NCBI GenBank assembly: GCA_021796175.1
Contig: JAJYOM010000077.1
Coordinates: 1 to 7,216, forward strand
DNA: 7,216 nucleotides
Direction: 5' to 3'
Source of the DNA: Thermoplasmata archaeon
GTDB lineage: Archaea > Thermoplasmatota > Thermoplasmata > Sysuiplasmatales > Sysuiplasmataceae
This document shows, in pieces, positions 1 to 5,678 of this stretch. The notes beneath the pieces were generated by a model that had not been told where the DNA came from, did no database searches, and worked only from the letters and a program-made list of their open reading frames with translations. Position numbers and translations under genes: made by a program. Position 1 is the stretch's first letter. Each line of letters begins with the position of its first letter.

Positions 1-1
1 G

Positions 2-1036
2 CCTTCCTTCCTGTTGCTGCTTGTTCTTCTTCTCTCAGGAATTGCCGAGCAGGTTTCGCTTGCACTCAGGGGTATATACTGGCCGCTCTCGGTGCTCATA
101 TACATACCCGCATTCATCGCGCTCTTTTTCCTGATCGAACTCTACTTTTCATTCAGGAGGTTTTCGCTGAGGAAGGAGACCGGAATCACGACACAGAGTG
201 TCAGCGGATGGCTCGAGGATCAGGTCAAGGGGATATCGATTTCACTTGTCATTTCCACCGCAGGCACCGAGTTCCTCTTCGCCATTATGCAGCTGGAGAA
301 GGATTACTGGTGGATTGTGGCTGCTACAGCTTACGTGATTGTCAGTATTTCCTATTCCACTCTCTTTCCACTCCTGTTCGCGCGCTTCTTCTACAGAATT
401 AAACCACTGCAGGAAGGTGATACAAGGAACAGGCTGAGGAAATTGCTTGAACGCGTTGGTCTCGGGCGGCTGGAGATATTCACGCTCAACGAGAGTTCAC
501 GATCTTCGAGTGCAAACGCATTCGTGACAGGCATAGGCAAAGGGAAGAAGGTTGTAGTGTTCGACAACCTGCTCAGGAAGTTCGCGCCTGCCGAGGTCGA
601 CTCTATCGTGGCTCATGAGCTCGGCCATTACCTGAAGAGGGATACTGCTGCCTCAATGGTCATAAATGTTGCAATGGCATACTTTCTTGCTTACATGCTG
701 TATCTGACACTGGGTATCATCGAACGTATGCGCATAGTCTATTCCTCCGCTGATCCTTCCGCCGTACTCTGGTTTGCACTCGTACTCGGCCTGGTTGAGT
801 TCGCACTTGCGCCCCTCATGAATCTGTACTCAAGGAGCAGGGAAAGTGAGGCCGATCGGTTTTCGCTGAACCTAACTACTGATCCGGTTGCATTCATCTC
901 TGGCGAGAAGAGGCTGTGTGACATCAACATGATCGAGGAGAGCGTGCCAGTTATCAGGAAAATACTGTTTGCCACCCATCCTTCAACGCTTGAAAGGATA
1001 CAGATGGGTGAGAGGTGGAAACCGGATGGAAAGTGA
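2..1036 (+). CDS. Ste24/HtpX-like M48 membrane zinc metalloprotease, 5'-partial
   Basis: This is an integral-membrane zinc endopeptidase of family M48, related to CAAX prenyl protease Ste24. The frame is open to the window edge, and the first possible start inside it (TTG at 14) lies within a hydrophobic segment. With family members of about 400 residues, the true start is probably upstream. Numbering from the codon at 14, hydrophobic segments lie near 1-15, 22-45, 72-92 and 97-123, then at 215-238 and 250-270. The catalytic motif HELGH is at 201-205. The third zinc ligand is E277, in a Ste24-like SRxxExEAD context with D281. A C-terminal THPS..ER stretch near 323-330 is also typical. The block before HELGH (KPLQEGD, then SSSANAFVTGIGKGKKVVVFD) is characteristic of Ste24 homologues. 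In archaea the substrate is not established; membrane-protein turnover is an inference. The next gene lies 115 bp downstream. Confidence 0.93.
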   Translation, partial: PSFLLLLVLLLSGIAEQVSLALRGIYWPLSVLIYIPAFIALFFLIELYFSFRRFSLRKETGITTQSVSGWLEDQVKGISISLVISTAGTEFLFAIMQLEKDYWWIVAATAYVIVSISYSTLFPLLFARFFYRIKPLQEGDTRNRLRKLLERVGLGRLEIFTLNESSRSSSANAFVTGIGKGKKVVVFDNLLRKFAPAEVDSIVAHELGHYLKRDTAASMVINVAMAYFLAYMLYLTLGIIERMRIVYSSADPSAVLWFALVLGLVEFALAPLMNLYSRSRESEADRFSLNLTTDPVAFISGEKRLCDINMIEESVPVIRKILFATHPSTLERIQMGERWKPDGK

Positions 1037-1060
1037 TATGCGCCGGTGCACCAGCTTCTT

Positions 1061-1070
1061 GAGTGCACTC
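1061..1070. repeat. 10-bp perfect palindrome GAGTGCACTC, copy 1
   Basis: The sequence equals its own reverse complement. It lies 24 bp after the stop codon of the M48 protease gene. The same ten bases, with the same preceding T, recur at 4552-4561 at the end of the thioredoxin reductase gene. It may be a 3'-end or regulatory signal, but a function is not shown. Confidence 0.5.
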
Positions 1071-1129
1071 TCTCCACAACTCAGCGCAAAACTGCACTTC
1101 GCGGTAGGCATACTATGCTGACAATCTTG

Positions 1130-1138
1130 AAATATTTA
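1130..1138 (+). promoter_or_regulatory. Candidate TATA box for the ACT-domain gene
   Basis: The A/T-rich stretch AAATATTTA is the only TATA-like sequence in the gap before the ACT-domain gene. Its centre is about 18 bp before ATG 1152. That is shorter than the roughly 26 bp seen at the other promoters here, so the assignment is tentative. Confidence 0.4.
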
Positions 1139-1151
1139 GAATGCACCTTCA

Positions 1152-1568
1152 ATGAAGGGGAGATTAACGAAGGAGTTCGGTGTTCTGGTCAATGCGAAGG
1201 ACAGTGGGCTGGCAGAACTGACTGAAGCTCTCGGCAGCAGCGGCGTGAACATTGTCACGCTCGCCATGAGTTCTGACGGGGGCGGCGATTTGCGAGTAAG
1301 GCTCGTTACCTCAGACGAGTCAACATGCAGGCAGATTCTCAGGCAGCTGAAGTACAATTTCGCCGAAGCGGAGATCTTGACTGTTTCCATAGATGACAGA
1401 CCAGGCTCACTCGCGAAGCTTCTGTGGAAACTGCGGAAGGCGTCAATAGTGGTAAAATCAGTCTACATCATAAACAGGAAGGAAGGCAAGGTGGAGCTGG
1501 TAGTCGGCGTGGACGATGTGGAACAAGGTAAGAGGCTGCTGTTCGACAGACTGGGACTTGGTCGATGA
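1152..1568 (+). CDS. Small protein made of two tandem ACT domains
   Basis: This 138-residue protein appears to consist only of two ACT-type ligand-binding folds, roughly 5-68 and 74-135. The first has the pattern of a strand, then SGLAELTEALGSSGVNI, then a strand region. The second has the very typical core DDRPGSLAKLLWKLRKASI, where the D-x-P-G-x-L turn usually contacts a bound amino acid. Stand-alone ACT proteins in archaea are generally thought to sense amino acids or regulate enzymes; the ligand and partner cannot be read here. ATG 1152 is the only plausible start, because no ATG, GTG or TTG follows in frame for more than 30 codons. No Shine-Dalgarno sequence precedes it. A four-codon reading frame (ATG at 1141) ends in a TGA that overlaps this ATG. 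The stop codon directly abuts the stop of the convergent Fe-S carrier gene. Confidence 0.85.
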   Translation: MKGRLTKEFGVLVNAKDSGLAELTEALGSSGVNIVTLAMSSDGGGDLRVRLVTSDESTCRQILRQLKYNFAEAEILTVSIDDRPGSLAKLLWKLRKASIVVKSVYIINRKEGKVELVVGVDDVEQGKRLLFDRLGLGR

Positions 1569-1898
1569 TCAGGCTGTGAACGACTGGCCGCAGCTGCACG
1601 TTGTCTTTGCATTCGGGTTGCTGAAAGTGAACCCGGAACCCTGCAGGCTGTCGACATAGTCTATCTCCGTTCCTTCAAGATAGGTCGCGCTTTCCCTGTC
1701 AACAATGACGCTGACACCCTGCTTTTCAATCTTGAAGTCATTCAGTACATCGACCTTGCTTTCGAAGCTCATACCGTACTTGAAACCGCCGCATCCGCCA
1801 CCTGAAACAAAAACCCTCAGCGCCGGCTTCTGTTCAGCACCGGGCATAAGCGTCTTAACCTTCGCAATTGCCCTCTCGGTGAATATGACGTCAAACAT
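1569..1898 (-). CDS. A-type iron-sulfur cluster carrier (HesB/IscA/ErpA family)
   Basis: This 109-residue protein matches the usual length of A-type carriers, which receive Fe-S clusters from the assembly machinery and pass them to apo-proteins in the cytoplasm. All three conserved cysteines are present: C36 in the SGGGCGGFKYG motif, and C101 and C103 in TTCSCGQSF at the C-terminus, preceded by the family-typical FSNPNAK. The spacing of 64 residues between the first and second cysteines fits the family. Which subfamily it belongs to (IscA, ErpA or SufA) cannot be decided from sequence inspection, so no symbol is given. It has its own TATA-like box and a possible ribosome-binding site (GGAG at 1908-1911, nine bases before ATG). 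That suggests a short leader, unlike most genes in this window. The oxidoreductase gene upstream on the same strand ends 75 bp away. Confidence 0.95.
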   Translation of the reverse strand: MFDVIFTERAIAKVKTLMPGAEQKPALRVFVSGGGCGGFKYGMSFESKVDVLNDFKIEKQGVSVIVDRESATYLEGTEIDYVDSLQGSGFTFSNPNAKTTCSCGQSFTA

Positions 1899-1907
1899 GT
1901 GCTTTGA

Positions 1908-1911
1908 CTCC
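1908..1911 (-). promoter_or_regulatory. Possible ribosome-binding site of the Fe-S carrier gene
   Basis: GGAG on the minus strand lies nine bases before ATG 1898. It matches part of the archaeal anti-Shine-Dalgarno complement (GGAGGTGAT). The TATA box 44 bp before the ATG predicts a leader of about 18 bases that would include this site. Confidence 0.45.
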
Positions 1912-1938
1912 GTTCTCTGAAGATAGTGGACCTCTCCA

Positions 1939-1945
1939 TATTTAA
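1939..1945 (-). promoter_or_regulatory. TATA box for the Fe-S carrier gene
   Basis: The minus strand reads CTTAAATATGG here, a good archaeal TATA box. With the usual offset of about 26 bp, transcription would begin near 1916, giving a leader of about 18 bases before ATG 1898. This argues that the carrier can be transcribed separately from the oxidoreductase gene upstream of it. Confidence 0.6.
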
Positions 1946-1973
1946 GTTTTCAGATTCATGTTGCGTGACAGGA

Positions 1974-3017
1974 TCAGTGTGAATCCTCGCCAACTAACAG
2001 CACTACTTTTCCAATCTGCCCCGCCGACTCAACATAATCCTGGGCCAGACCAGCCTCGCGTAGTGAAAACACCCTGTCCACGACCGGATCCAGCCTTCTG
2101 TTGAAAATCAGGTTCATCACAGTGTCGAATTCATCCGGATTTCCCATTGTTGAGCCGATAATCTGCAGCTGTTTCCAGAAAATAAAGCTCAGGTCTGTTG
2201 ACACGTGGCCGCCCGATGTTCTTCCGTAGTTCAGGAACCTCCCTCCCTTCGAAAGCGAACGGATGCTGTCCTTCCAGAGTGCAGAGCCTACCGAGTCAAT
2301 CACTATGTCAAAGCCGTTGATTCCTGCCCTGTCGAGGTAATTCTTTCCCCAGCCTTCCCCTGCCGTCACAATGACATCATCTGCACCTATCCTTCGGAGC
2401 GCATCTGCCTTTTCCTCTTTCCGAGTGGTTGCCACAACGTTCGCATCAAACAGTTTTGCAATCTGAATTGCGGCTGCCGAGACGCCTCCGCTGCCGCCGG
2501 TGACAAGGACCCGTTCCCCAAAGCGTATGCCCGCTCTTCCAACAAGTGCATGCCAGGCGGTGAGATAGACAAGAGGTGAAGCTGCAGCCTTGACAAGCGA
2601 AAAACCCTGAGGCATGCGCTTCAGGTTCCTTGCAGGAACAGACACAAATTCGGCAAATGAGCCGTTCATGTGCTCCCCGAGAATGCGAAAGTCCTCGCAA
2701 AGCGGATCCTCACCCATCCTGCAGGCAGGACAGTTTCCACATCCAATGCCGGGATTGACCACGACCGCTTCACCTTCCCTGTAACCTGTTGCACCCCTGC
2801 CCAGCGCAGCCACTGTGCCTGCCGCATCGCACCCGCCTATATGGGGGAAGTGGACAGGGATGCCGGCTGAGCCGCTCCTCACCGTGAAGTCAAGGTGGTT
2901 TATGGATGACCCGTTTACCCTGACAAGCACCCAGCCGTCAGGCACCTCTGGAACCGGGACTTCCGACATCTCCATAACGCCGGAGTCACCATGCCGATTG
3001 AAGACGACCGCTTTCAT
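1974..3017 (-). CDS. Medium-chain dehydrogenase/reductase (quinone oxidoreductase/Zn-ADH-like, 'NHLD' type)
   Basis: This is a cytoplasmic NAD(P)H-dependent oxidoreductase of the medium-chain dehydrogenase superfamily. Numbering is from the upstream in-frame ATG at 3044. The catalytic GroES-like domain spans about 11-150 and the Rossmann domain about 150-310. Four cysteines with classical spacing (C102, C105, C108, C116) form the structural-zinc site. The nucleotide-binding loop is VTGGSGGVS at 182-189, followed by AAIQIAKL. Basic residues after the second strand (TTRKEEK) suggest NADPH preference, as an inference. The catalytic-zinc positions look lost: the usual C-G-T-D is SINHLD, and the usual G-H-E is GGCD. 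The activity is therefore more likely a zinc-independent enone or quinone reduction than alcohol oxidation. The substrate is unknown. ATG 3017 is preferred because MKAVVF is the common family start; 3044 would add nine residues. It is divergent from the HTH gene. Confidence 0.88.
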   Translation of the reverse strand: MKAVVFNRHGDSGVMEMSEVPVPEVPDGWVLVRVNGSSINHLDFTVRSGSAGIPVHFPHIGGCDAAGTVAALGRGATGYREGEAVVVNPGIGCGNCPACRMGEDPLCEDFRILGEHMNGSFAEFVSVPARNLKRMPQGFSLVKAAASPLVYLTAWHALVGRAGIRFGERVLVTGGSGGVSAAAIQIAKLFDANVVATTRKEEKADALRRIGADDVIVTAGEGWGKNYLDRAGINGFDIVIDSVGSALWKDSIRSLSKGGRFLNYGRTSGGHVSTDLSFIFWKQLQIIGSTMGNPDEFDTVMNLIFNRRLDPVVDRVFSLREAGLAQDYVESAGQIGKVVLLVGEDSH

Positions 3018-3095
3018 AAGAAGCTCTCTTCCAGCCGCGCTCATGCTGTGCTGATAGGGACTGCCACAGCTTTGAGATTATGCACAAAATCATGC

Positions 3096-3104
3096 TAAAA
3101 TTTA
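3096..3104 (-). promoter_or_regulatory. Weak candidate TATA element for the oxidoreductase gene
   Basis: TAAATTTTA on the minus strand is the best A/T box in the divergent gap. It predicts a start of transcription near 3074 and a leader of 30 to 57 bases, depending on the start codon. It is not well placed, so it is only a candidate. Confidence 0.3.
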
Positions 3105-3132
3105 CCAAGGTTATTTCGTTATTCGTCAAGCT

Positions 3133-3147
3133 GTTCAACACTTGAAC
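3133..3147. promoter_or_regulatory. 15-bp palindrome, possible operator of the HTH gene
   Basis: GTTCAA-CAC-TTGAAC is a perfect inverted repeat with 6-bp arms and a 3-bp centre. It ends 11 bp before the TATA box of the HTH gene and lies in the divergent gap with the oxidoreductase gene. Placement next to a small DNA-binding-type gene fits an autoregulatory operator. Perfect repeats of this size occur by chance about once or twice in 7 kb. Confidence 0.4.
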
Positions 3148-3158
3148 CAAAATCTGAA

Positions 3159-3164
3159 TATAAA
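3159..3164 (+). promoter_or_regulatory. TATA box for the HTH gene
   Basis: TATAAA, centred 25.5 bp before ATG 3187, predicts transcription starting at the A of that ATG. This decides the start codon: the upstream in-frame TTG at 3142 would lie before the promoter. Confidence 0.75.
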
Positions 3165-3186
3165 GTGTAACGAGTTTACGGAGCCG

Positions 3187-3522
3187 ATGATCGGAGAGGA
3201 GAAGGCAGTCCAGAATTATATGGGCTGGACGAACGAGGAGAAGATCTGGCTCTCTGCTGATTTCAGGACCGAGCTGCTGAACAGGGCAATAGAGAAGGCC
3301 GGCAGCGTTAATCAGCTTGGAAGGGTCCTTGGCTACAGGTCAAGAGTCCATCCGGGCTGGAGCGTAAGACAGCTTCTCACAGGGGCTCAGCCCTTCACTT
3401 TGCAGCGGCTGCGGACACTGGCCGAATTCACCGGCTGCCCCATGGACAGAATAATGAAATACCAGGTACCGAAGAGGAGAGCTCTCAATCACCAGAACAT
3501 GATGGCCAACCCGGAACTCTGA
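3187..3522 (+). CDS. Small helix-turn-helix protein, candidate regulator next to trxB
   Basis: This 111-residue protein has no signal peptide or membrane segment. Residues about 25-90 look like a compact helical DNA-binding domain of the XRE/Cro-like type: RTELLNRAIEKAGSVNQLGRVLGY, then SVRQLLTGAQPFTLQRLRTLAEFTG. The layout resembles helix, turn, helix, with a recognition-helix-like segment near 57-65 and a following helix ending in a strand-like IMKYQ. The exact family is not recognised. The C-terminus is short and basic (PKRR). A TATAAA box places the transcription start at this ATG, and a 15-bp palindrome sits just ahead of that box, consistent with self-regulation. The thioredoxin reductase gene begins 95 bp downstream with its own TATA box and an inverted repeat. 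Control of trxB or of the divergent oxidoreductase is therefore plausible, but it is only an inference from position. Confidence 0.72.
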   Translation: MIGEEKAVQNYMGWTNEEKIWLSADFRTELLNRAIEKAGSVNQLGRVLGYRSRVHPGWSVRQLLTGAQPFTLQRLRTLAEFTGCPMDRIMKYQVPKRRALNHQNMMANPEL

Positions 3523-3541
3523 ACCTGGCATTCAGCATCTG

Positions 3542-3577
3542 CCGGCAACATCTTTATCAGCAACATTGGATTGCCGG
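3542..3577. repeat. Inverted repeat CCGGCAA ... TTGCCGG upstream of trxB
   Basis: Two 7-bp arms, at 3542-3548 and 3571-3577, are exact reverse complements separated by 22 bp. The right arm ends 5 bp before the A/T-rich trxB promoter element. CAACAT also occurs twice between and beside the arms. The centre-to-centre distance of 29 bp is nearly three helical turns, so two regulator subunits or dimers could bind the same face. It could also fold as a loose hairpin at the end of the HTH transcript. Confidence 0.4.
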
Positions 3578-3582
3578 GGCAA

Positions 3583-3592
3583 AATATTATAA
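3583..3592 (+). promoter_or_regulatory. TATA box for trxB
   Basis: AATATTATAA, centred near 3587, predicts transcription starting around 3613. That is only a few bases before ATG 3618, which is preceded by no ribosome-binding site. It gives trxB its own promoter, although read-through from the HTH gene is possible. Confidence 0.65.
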
Positions 3593-3617
3593 TTCAGCCG
3601 GCCTTGTAAACCCGATA

Positions 3618-4553
3618 ATGATGGCCGAAAAAGTCAGAAACCTCATAATCATAGGCTCAGGGCCGGCTGGCCTCACGGCCGCAATATATGCTTCCAGGGC
3701 ACTGCTGGAACCGCTCGTTATTGCCGGGAGATCGCCGGGTGGCCAGCTTATGATAACCAGCGACGTTGAAAATTTTCCCGGTTTTCCAGAGAGCATACTC
3801 GGGCCTGACCTGATGGTAAGGATGAGGGAGCAGGCAGCCAAGTTCGGGACTGACTTCATAGATGACGATGTGACGTCGGTTGACTTCCACAGCAGGCCCT
3901 TCGCCATAAGTGTCGGGAACCGGGTGCTCCATTCAAGGGCGGTCATTGTGGCTACTGGCGCGAGTGCATTGTGGCTTGGAATTGAATCTGAAAAGAGGCT
4001 GATGGGTAAGGGTGTTTCAGGCTGCGCGACCTGTGACGGCGCATTCTTCAGAAATTTGCCAATTGCCGTGATAGGCGGCGGCGACTCGGCGCTTGAGGAG
4101 GCACTGTTCCTTACCAGATTTGCATCCAGCGTCATCATTGTTCACAGGAGGGACGAACTCCGTGCCTCGGCCATAATGGCGAAGAAGGCAAGGGAGAACG
4201 GCAAGATATCCTTCATCTGGGACTCGGTAGTCAAGGAGATAAAGGGAGAAAAGAACGTTTCCGGCATTGTGATAAAGAACGTGAAGACTGGCACGGAGAG
4301 CTCGATTGAAGTCAAGGGCGTGTTTGTTGCAATCGGTCACAAGCCGAATACTGAGATATTCCGGGGACAGCTTCCACTGGATGAGAAAGGGTACATCAGA
4401 CTGGATGGAGGAAGCAGGACTCCCGTAGAAGGCGTATTCGCATCAGGCGATGTCCATGACCACAGATACAGGCAGGCGGTCACTGCCGCGGGATGGGGTT
4501 GTGTATCTGCCCTCGATGCCCAGCATTACCTCGAAGAGCATCCGGCGGACTGA
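3618..4553 (+). CDS. trxB: Thioredoxin reductase (FAD, NADPH type)
   Basis: This cytoplasmic flavoenzyme transfers electrons from NADPH through FAD and a redox-active disulfide to thioredoxin. At 311 residues it is of normal low-molecular-weight TrxR length. The FAD-binding GSGPAG is at 13-18 and GGQLMITSDVENFPGF is at 41-56. The redox-active CATC is at 136-139, followed by D140. The second nucleotide loop GGGDSA is at 153-158. The NADPH-phosphate motif HRRDELR is at 176-182, and the C-terminal FAD-binding ASGDV begins at 275. All key residues are intact. The NADPH motif is notable because the characterised Thermoplasma acidophilum enzyme is reported to lack it and not to use NADPH. No thioredoxin gene is visible nearby. 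Starts at 3618 and 3621 (two consecutive ATG codons) are both possible. The stop codon overlaps a 10-bp palindrome, and a convergent gene ends 10 bp beyond. Confidence 0.95.
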   Translation: MMAEKVRNLIIIGSGPAGLTAAIYASRALLEPLVIAGRSPGGQLMITSDVENFPGFPESILGPDLMVRMREQAAKFGTDFIDDDVTSVDFHSRPFAISVGNRVLHSRAVIVATGASALWLGIESEKRLMGKGVSGCATCDGAFFRNLPIAVIGGGDSALEEALFLTRFASSVIIVHRRDELRASAIMAKKARENGKISFIWDSVVKEIKGEKNVSGIVIKNVKTGTESSIEVKGVFVAIGHKPNTEIFRGQLPLDEKGYIRLDGGSRTPVEGVFASGDVHDHRYRQAVTAAGWGCVSALDAQHYLEEHPAD

Positions 4554-4561
4554 GTGCACTC
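4552..4561. repeat. 10-bp perfect palindrome GAGTGCACTC, copy 2
   Basis: This is identical to the palindrome at 1061-1070, including the preceding T. It starts inside the TGA stop codon of trxB and nearly fills the 10-bp gap to the convergent sensor-like gene. A two-way 3'-end signal is conceivable. No T-run typical of archaeal termination is next to it. Confidence 0.5.
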
Positions 4562-4563
4562 CC

Positions 4564-5655
4564 TCATGCGGCTGAAGGCAGCAGTATTGTCAGGAAATTA
4601 CAGTTCCTGCCCTCATGCGCGGTTACTCCGATAGAAACGCTCCCGCCGTACCTCTTGCTTAGCATTATCACCGCCATGAGGTCGGCATTGCCTCGGAGCA
4701 GTGTGTCCATGTCATCCACGCGTGCGATTGACTTGGGCATTAGATTTGCAGGCAGCCCATTTGGCACAATGGTGACAACCACTGAACTGTTGAGCGTGAG
4801 CCCCTCGCGTGCAGTTATATCGAATTTTTCGAATGTCGGATTCATGGACGCCACGAAGGAAAGTGCGTATTCAAACAGGTCCGGAAGATGTGAATCACCA
4901 AGCACCACCAGCCCGTCCTGTATATGCGCGCTGGACTCGAGCTTTCTGCTGTTATCAATGCCGAGCCTGCCGATGCCCTCCATTGCCGAGCGGGAAAGTT
5001 CCTGGGGTTTCACGGTCATCTCCTCGACGCTGCCCCTTGCAAGCTGTGCAAGCTTGGAGAACGAATTGATCAGGTTGCCCACCGTTTTCGACTGGATCAG
5101 TATGTTGTCAACTATCTTGCTGCTTGGAACAGCCGATGAGCCGCGCAGCAGCTCTGAGAACGTGAGGATTGCCTGGTTCATATCGCCTATGTCATGTTCC
5201 ATTATCTTGTTTATCGTCTCCAGGTACTGGTTGTACTCCTGCAGCCTCTTCTCAAGCGCATCCCTTTCCACGATCAGCGCCGAGGCTTCATGCGCCGCCC
5301 TGACTGCATCTGGCAGATGATTTGTGTAACCGGGTTCCCGCATCACAAGCCTTACCGTTCCCCTGGAAGTATAGTTGAGATAGCCCAGCGGGTCATCCGT
5401 TACTATTACAACAGGCAGGCTGGAGGCGGTAAGCAGATTGATGAACTCCTTCTCGTTTTCCTGCACGAAAGGCAGTTCAAGGACTGCGACAGTGCCGAAA
5501 CCCATCGAGTGCATGGACATAACAAAGCTCAGAGGAGTGACAGGAACGGCCTGCATGCCAGGTACTGAGGAGATGCTCTCAATGTCATGCCTGTGCTTCT
5601 CCTCGTATTCGGTTATGACCTGGACGAGTATCTGGTTCCTGTGTGAGACGGTCAC
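4564..5655 (-). CDS. Sensor histidine-kinase-like protein with degenerate ATP-binding and receiver-like domains
   Basis: This 363-residue soluble protein has three parts. Residues 8-125 look like a receiver fold (alternating strands such as FGTVAVLEL and LPVVIVTDD), but the usual phospho-Asp position appears to be E60 and the conserved Lys is not evident. Residues 125-150 are a charged helix, likely coiled coil. The dimerisation helix carries the archaeal H-box form HDIGDMNQ, with H154 as candidate phospho-site; the residue four after it is D158, where N or T is usual. The C-terminal part (about 215-362) aligns with a kinase ATPase domain, but its motifs are changed. The N-box asparagines correspond to Y263 and F267. 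The D-x-G-x-G box is replaced by PNGLPA at 298-303, and the G-x-G-L box by NADL at 323-326. It is therefore probably a pseudokinase that scaffolds or receives phosphate. GTG 5655 is chosen because a TATA box sits 27 bp ahead. No response-regulator gene is adjacent. Confidence 0.75.
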   Translation of the reverse strand: MTVSHRNQILVQVITEYEEKHRHDIESISSVPGMQAVPVTPLSFVMSMHSMGFGTVAVLELPFVQENEKEFINLLTASSLPVVIVTDDPLGYLNYTSRGTVRLVMREPGYTNHLPDAVRAAHEASALIVERDALEKRLQEYNQYLETINKIMEHDIGDMNQAILTFSELLRGSSAVPSSKIVDNILIQSKTVGNLINSFSKLAQLARGSVEEMTVKPQELSRSAMEGIGRLGIDNSRKLESSAHIQDGLVVLGDSHLPDLFEYALSFVASMNPTFEKFDITAREGLTLNSSVVVTIVPNGLPANLMPKSIARVDDMDTLLRGNADLMAVIMLSKRYGGSVSIGVTAHEGRNCNFLTILLPSAA

Positions 5656-5678
5656 GCCTTTAGATTTCAGCCTTTAGC

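Noticed and set aside
1045..1052. Palindrome GGTGCACC after the M48 gene
   Set aside because: Eight-base palindromes are expected many times in a window of this size, and this one does not recur.
739..1077. A 112-codon minus-strand frame opposite the end of the M48 gene
   Set aside because: It has no recognisable family and no promoter, and the opposite strand carries conserved M48 residues in this stretch.
1953..1985. Inverted repeat GATTCA ... TGAATC at the end of the oxidoreductase gene
   Set aside because: The arms are only 6 bp with a 21-bp gap, the right arm is inside coding sequence, and repeats this weak are expected by chance.
3110..3123. Short direct repeat GTTATT, two copies 8 bp apart, in the divergent gap
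   Set aside because: Two A/T-rich hexamers are too short to separate from chance, although they lie in a regulatory region.
3142..3186. N-terminal extension of the HTH protein from TTG 3142
   Set aside because: The TATAAA box at 3159-3164 lies inside this stretch and predicts transcription starting at ATG 3187. The first base of the TTG is also part of the 15-bp palindrome.
3587..4138. A 183-codon minus-strand frame opposite trxB
   Set aside because: It is the antisense of an unmistakable thioredoxin reductase and shows low-complexity composition with no motif.
4493..5320. A 275-codon plus-strand open frame opposite the sensor-like gene
   Set aside because: It is rich in serine, leucine and proline with no domain pattern. 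It overlaps the end of trxB and mirrors a minus-strand gene with a clear domain layout and promoter.
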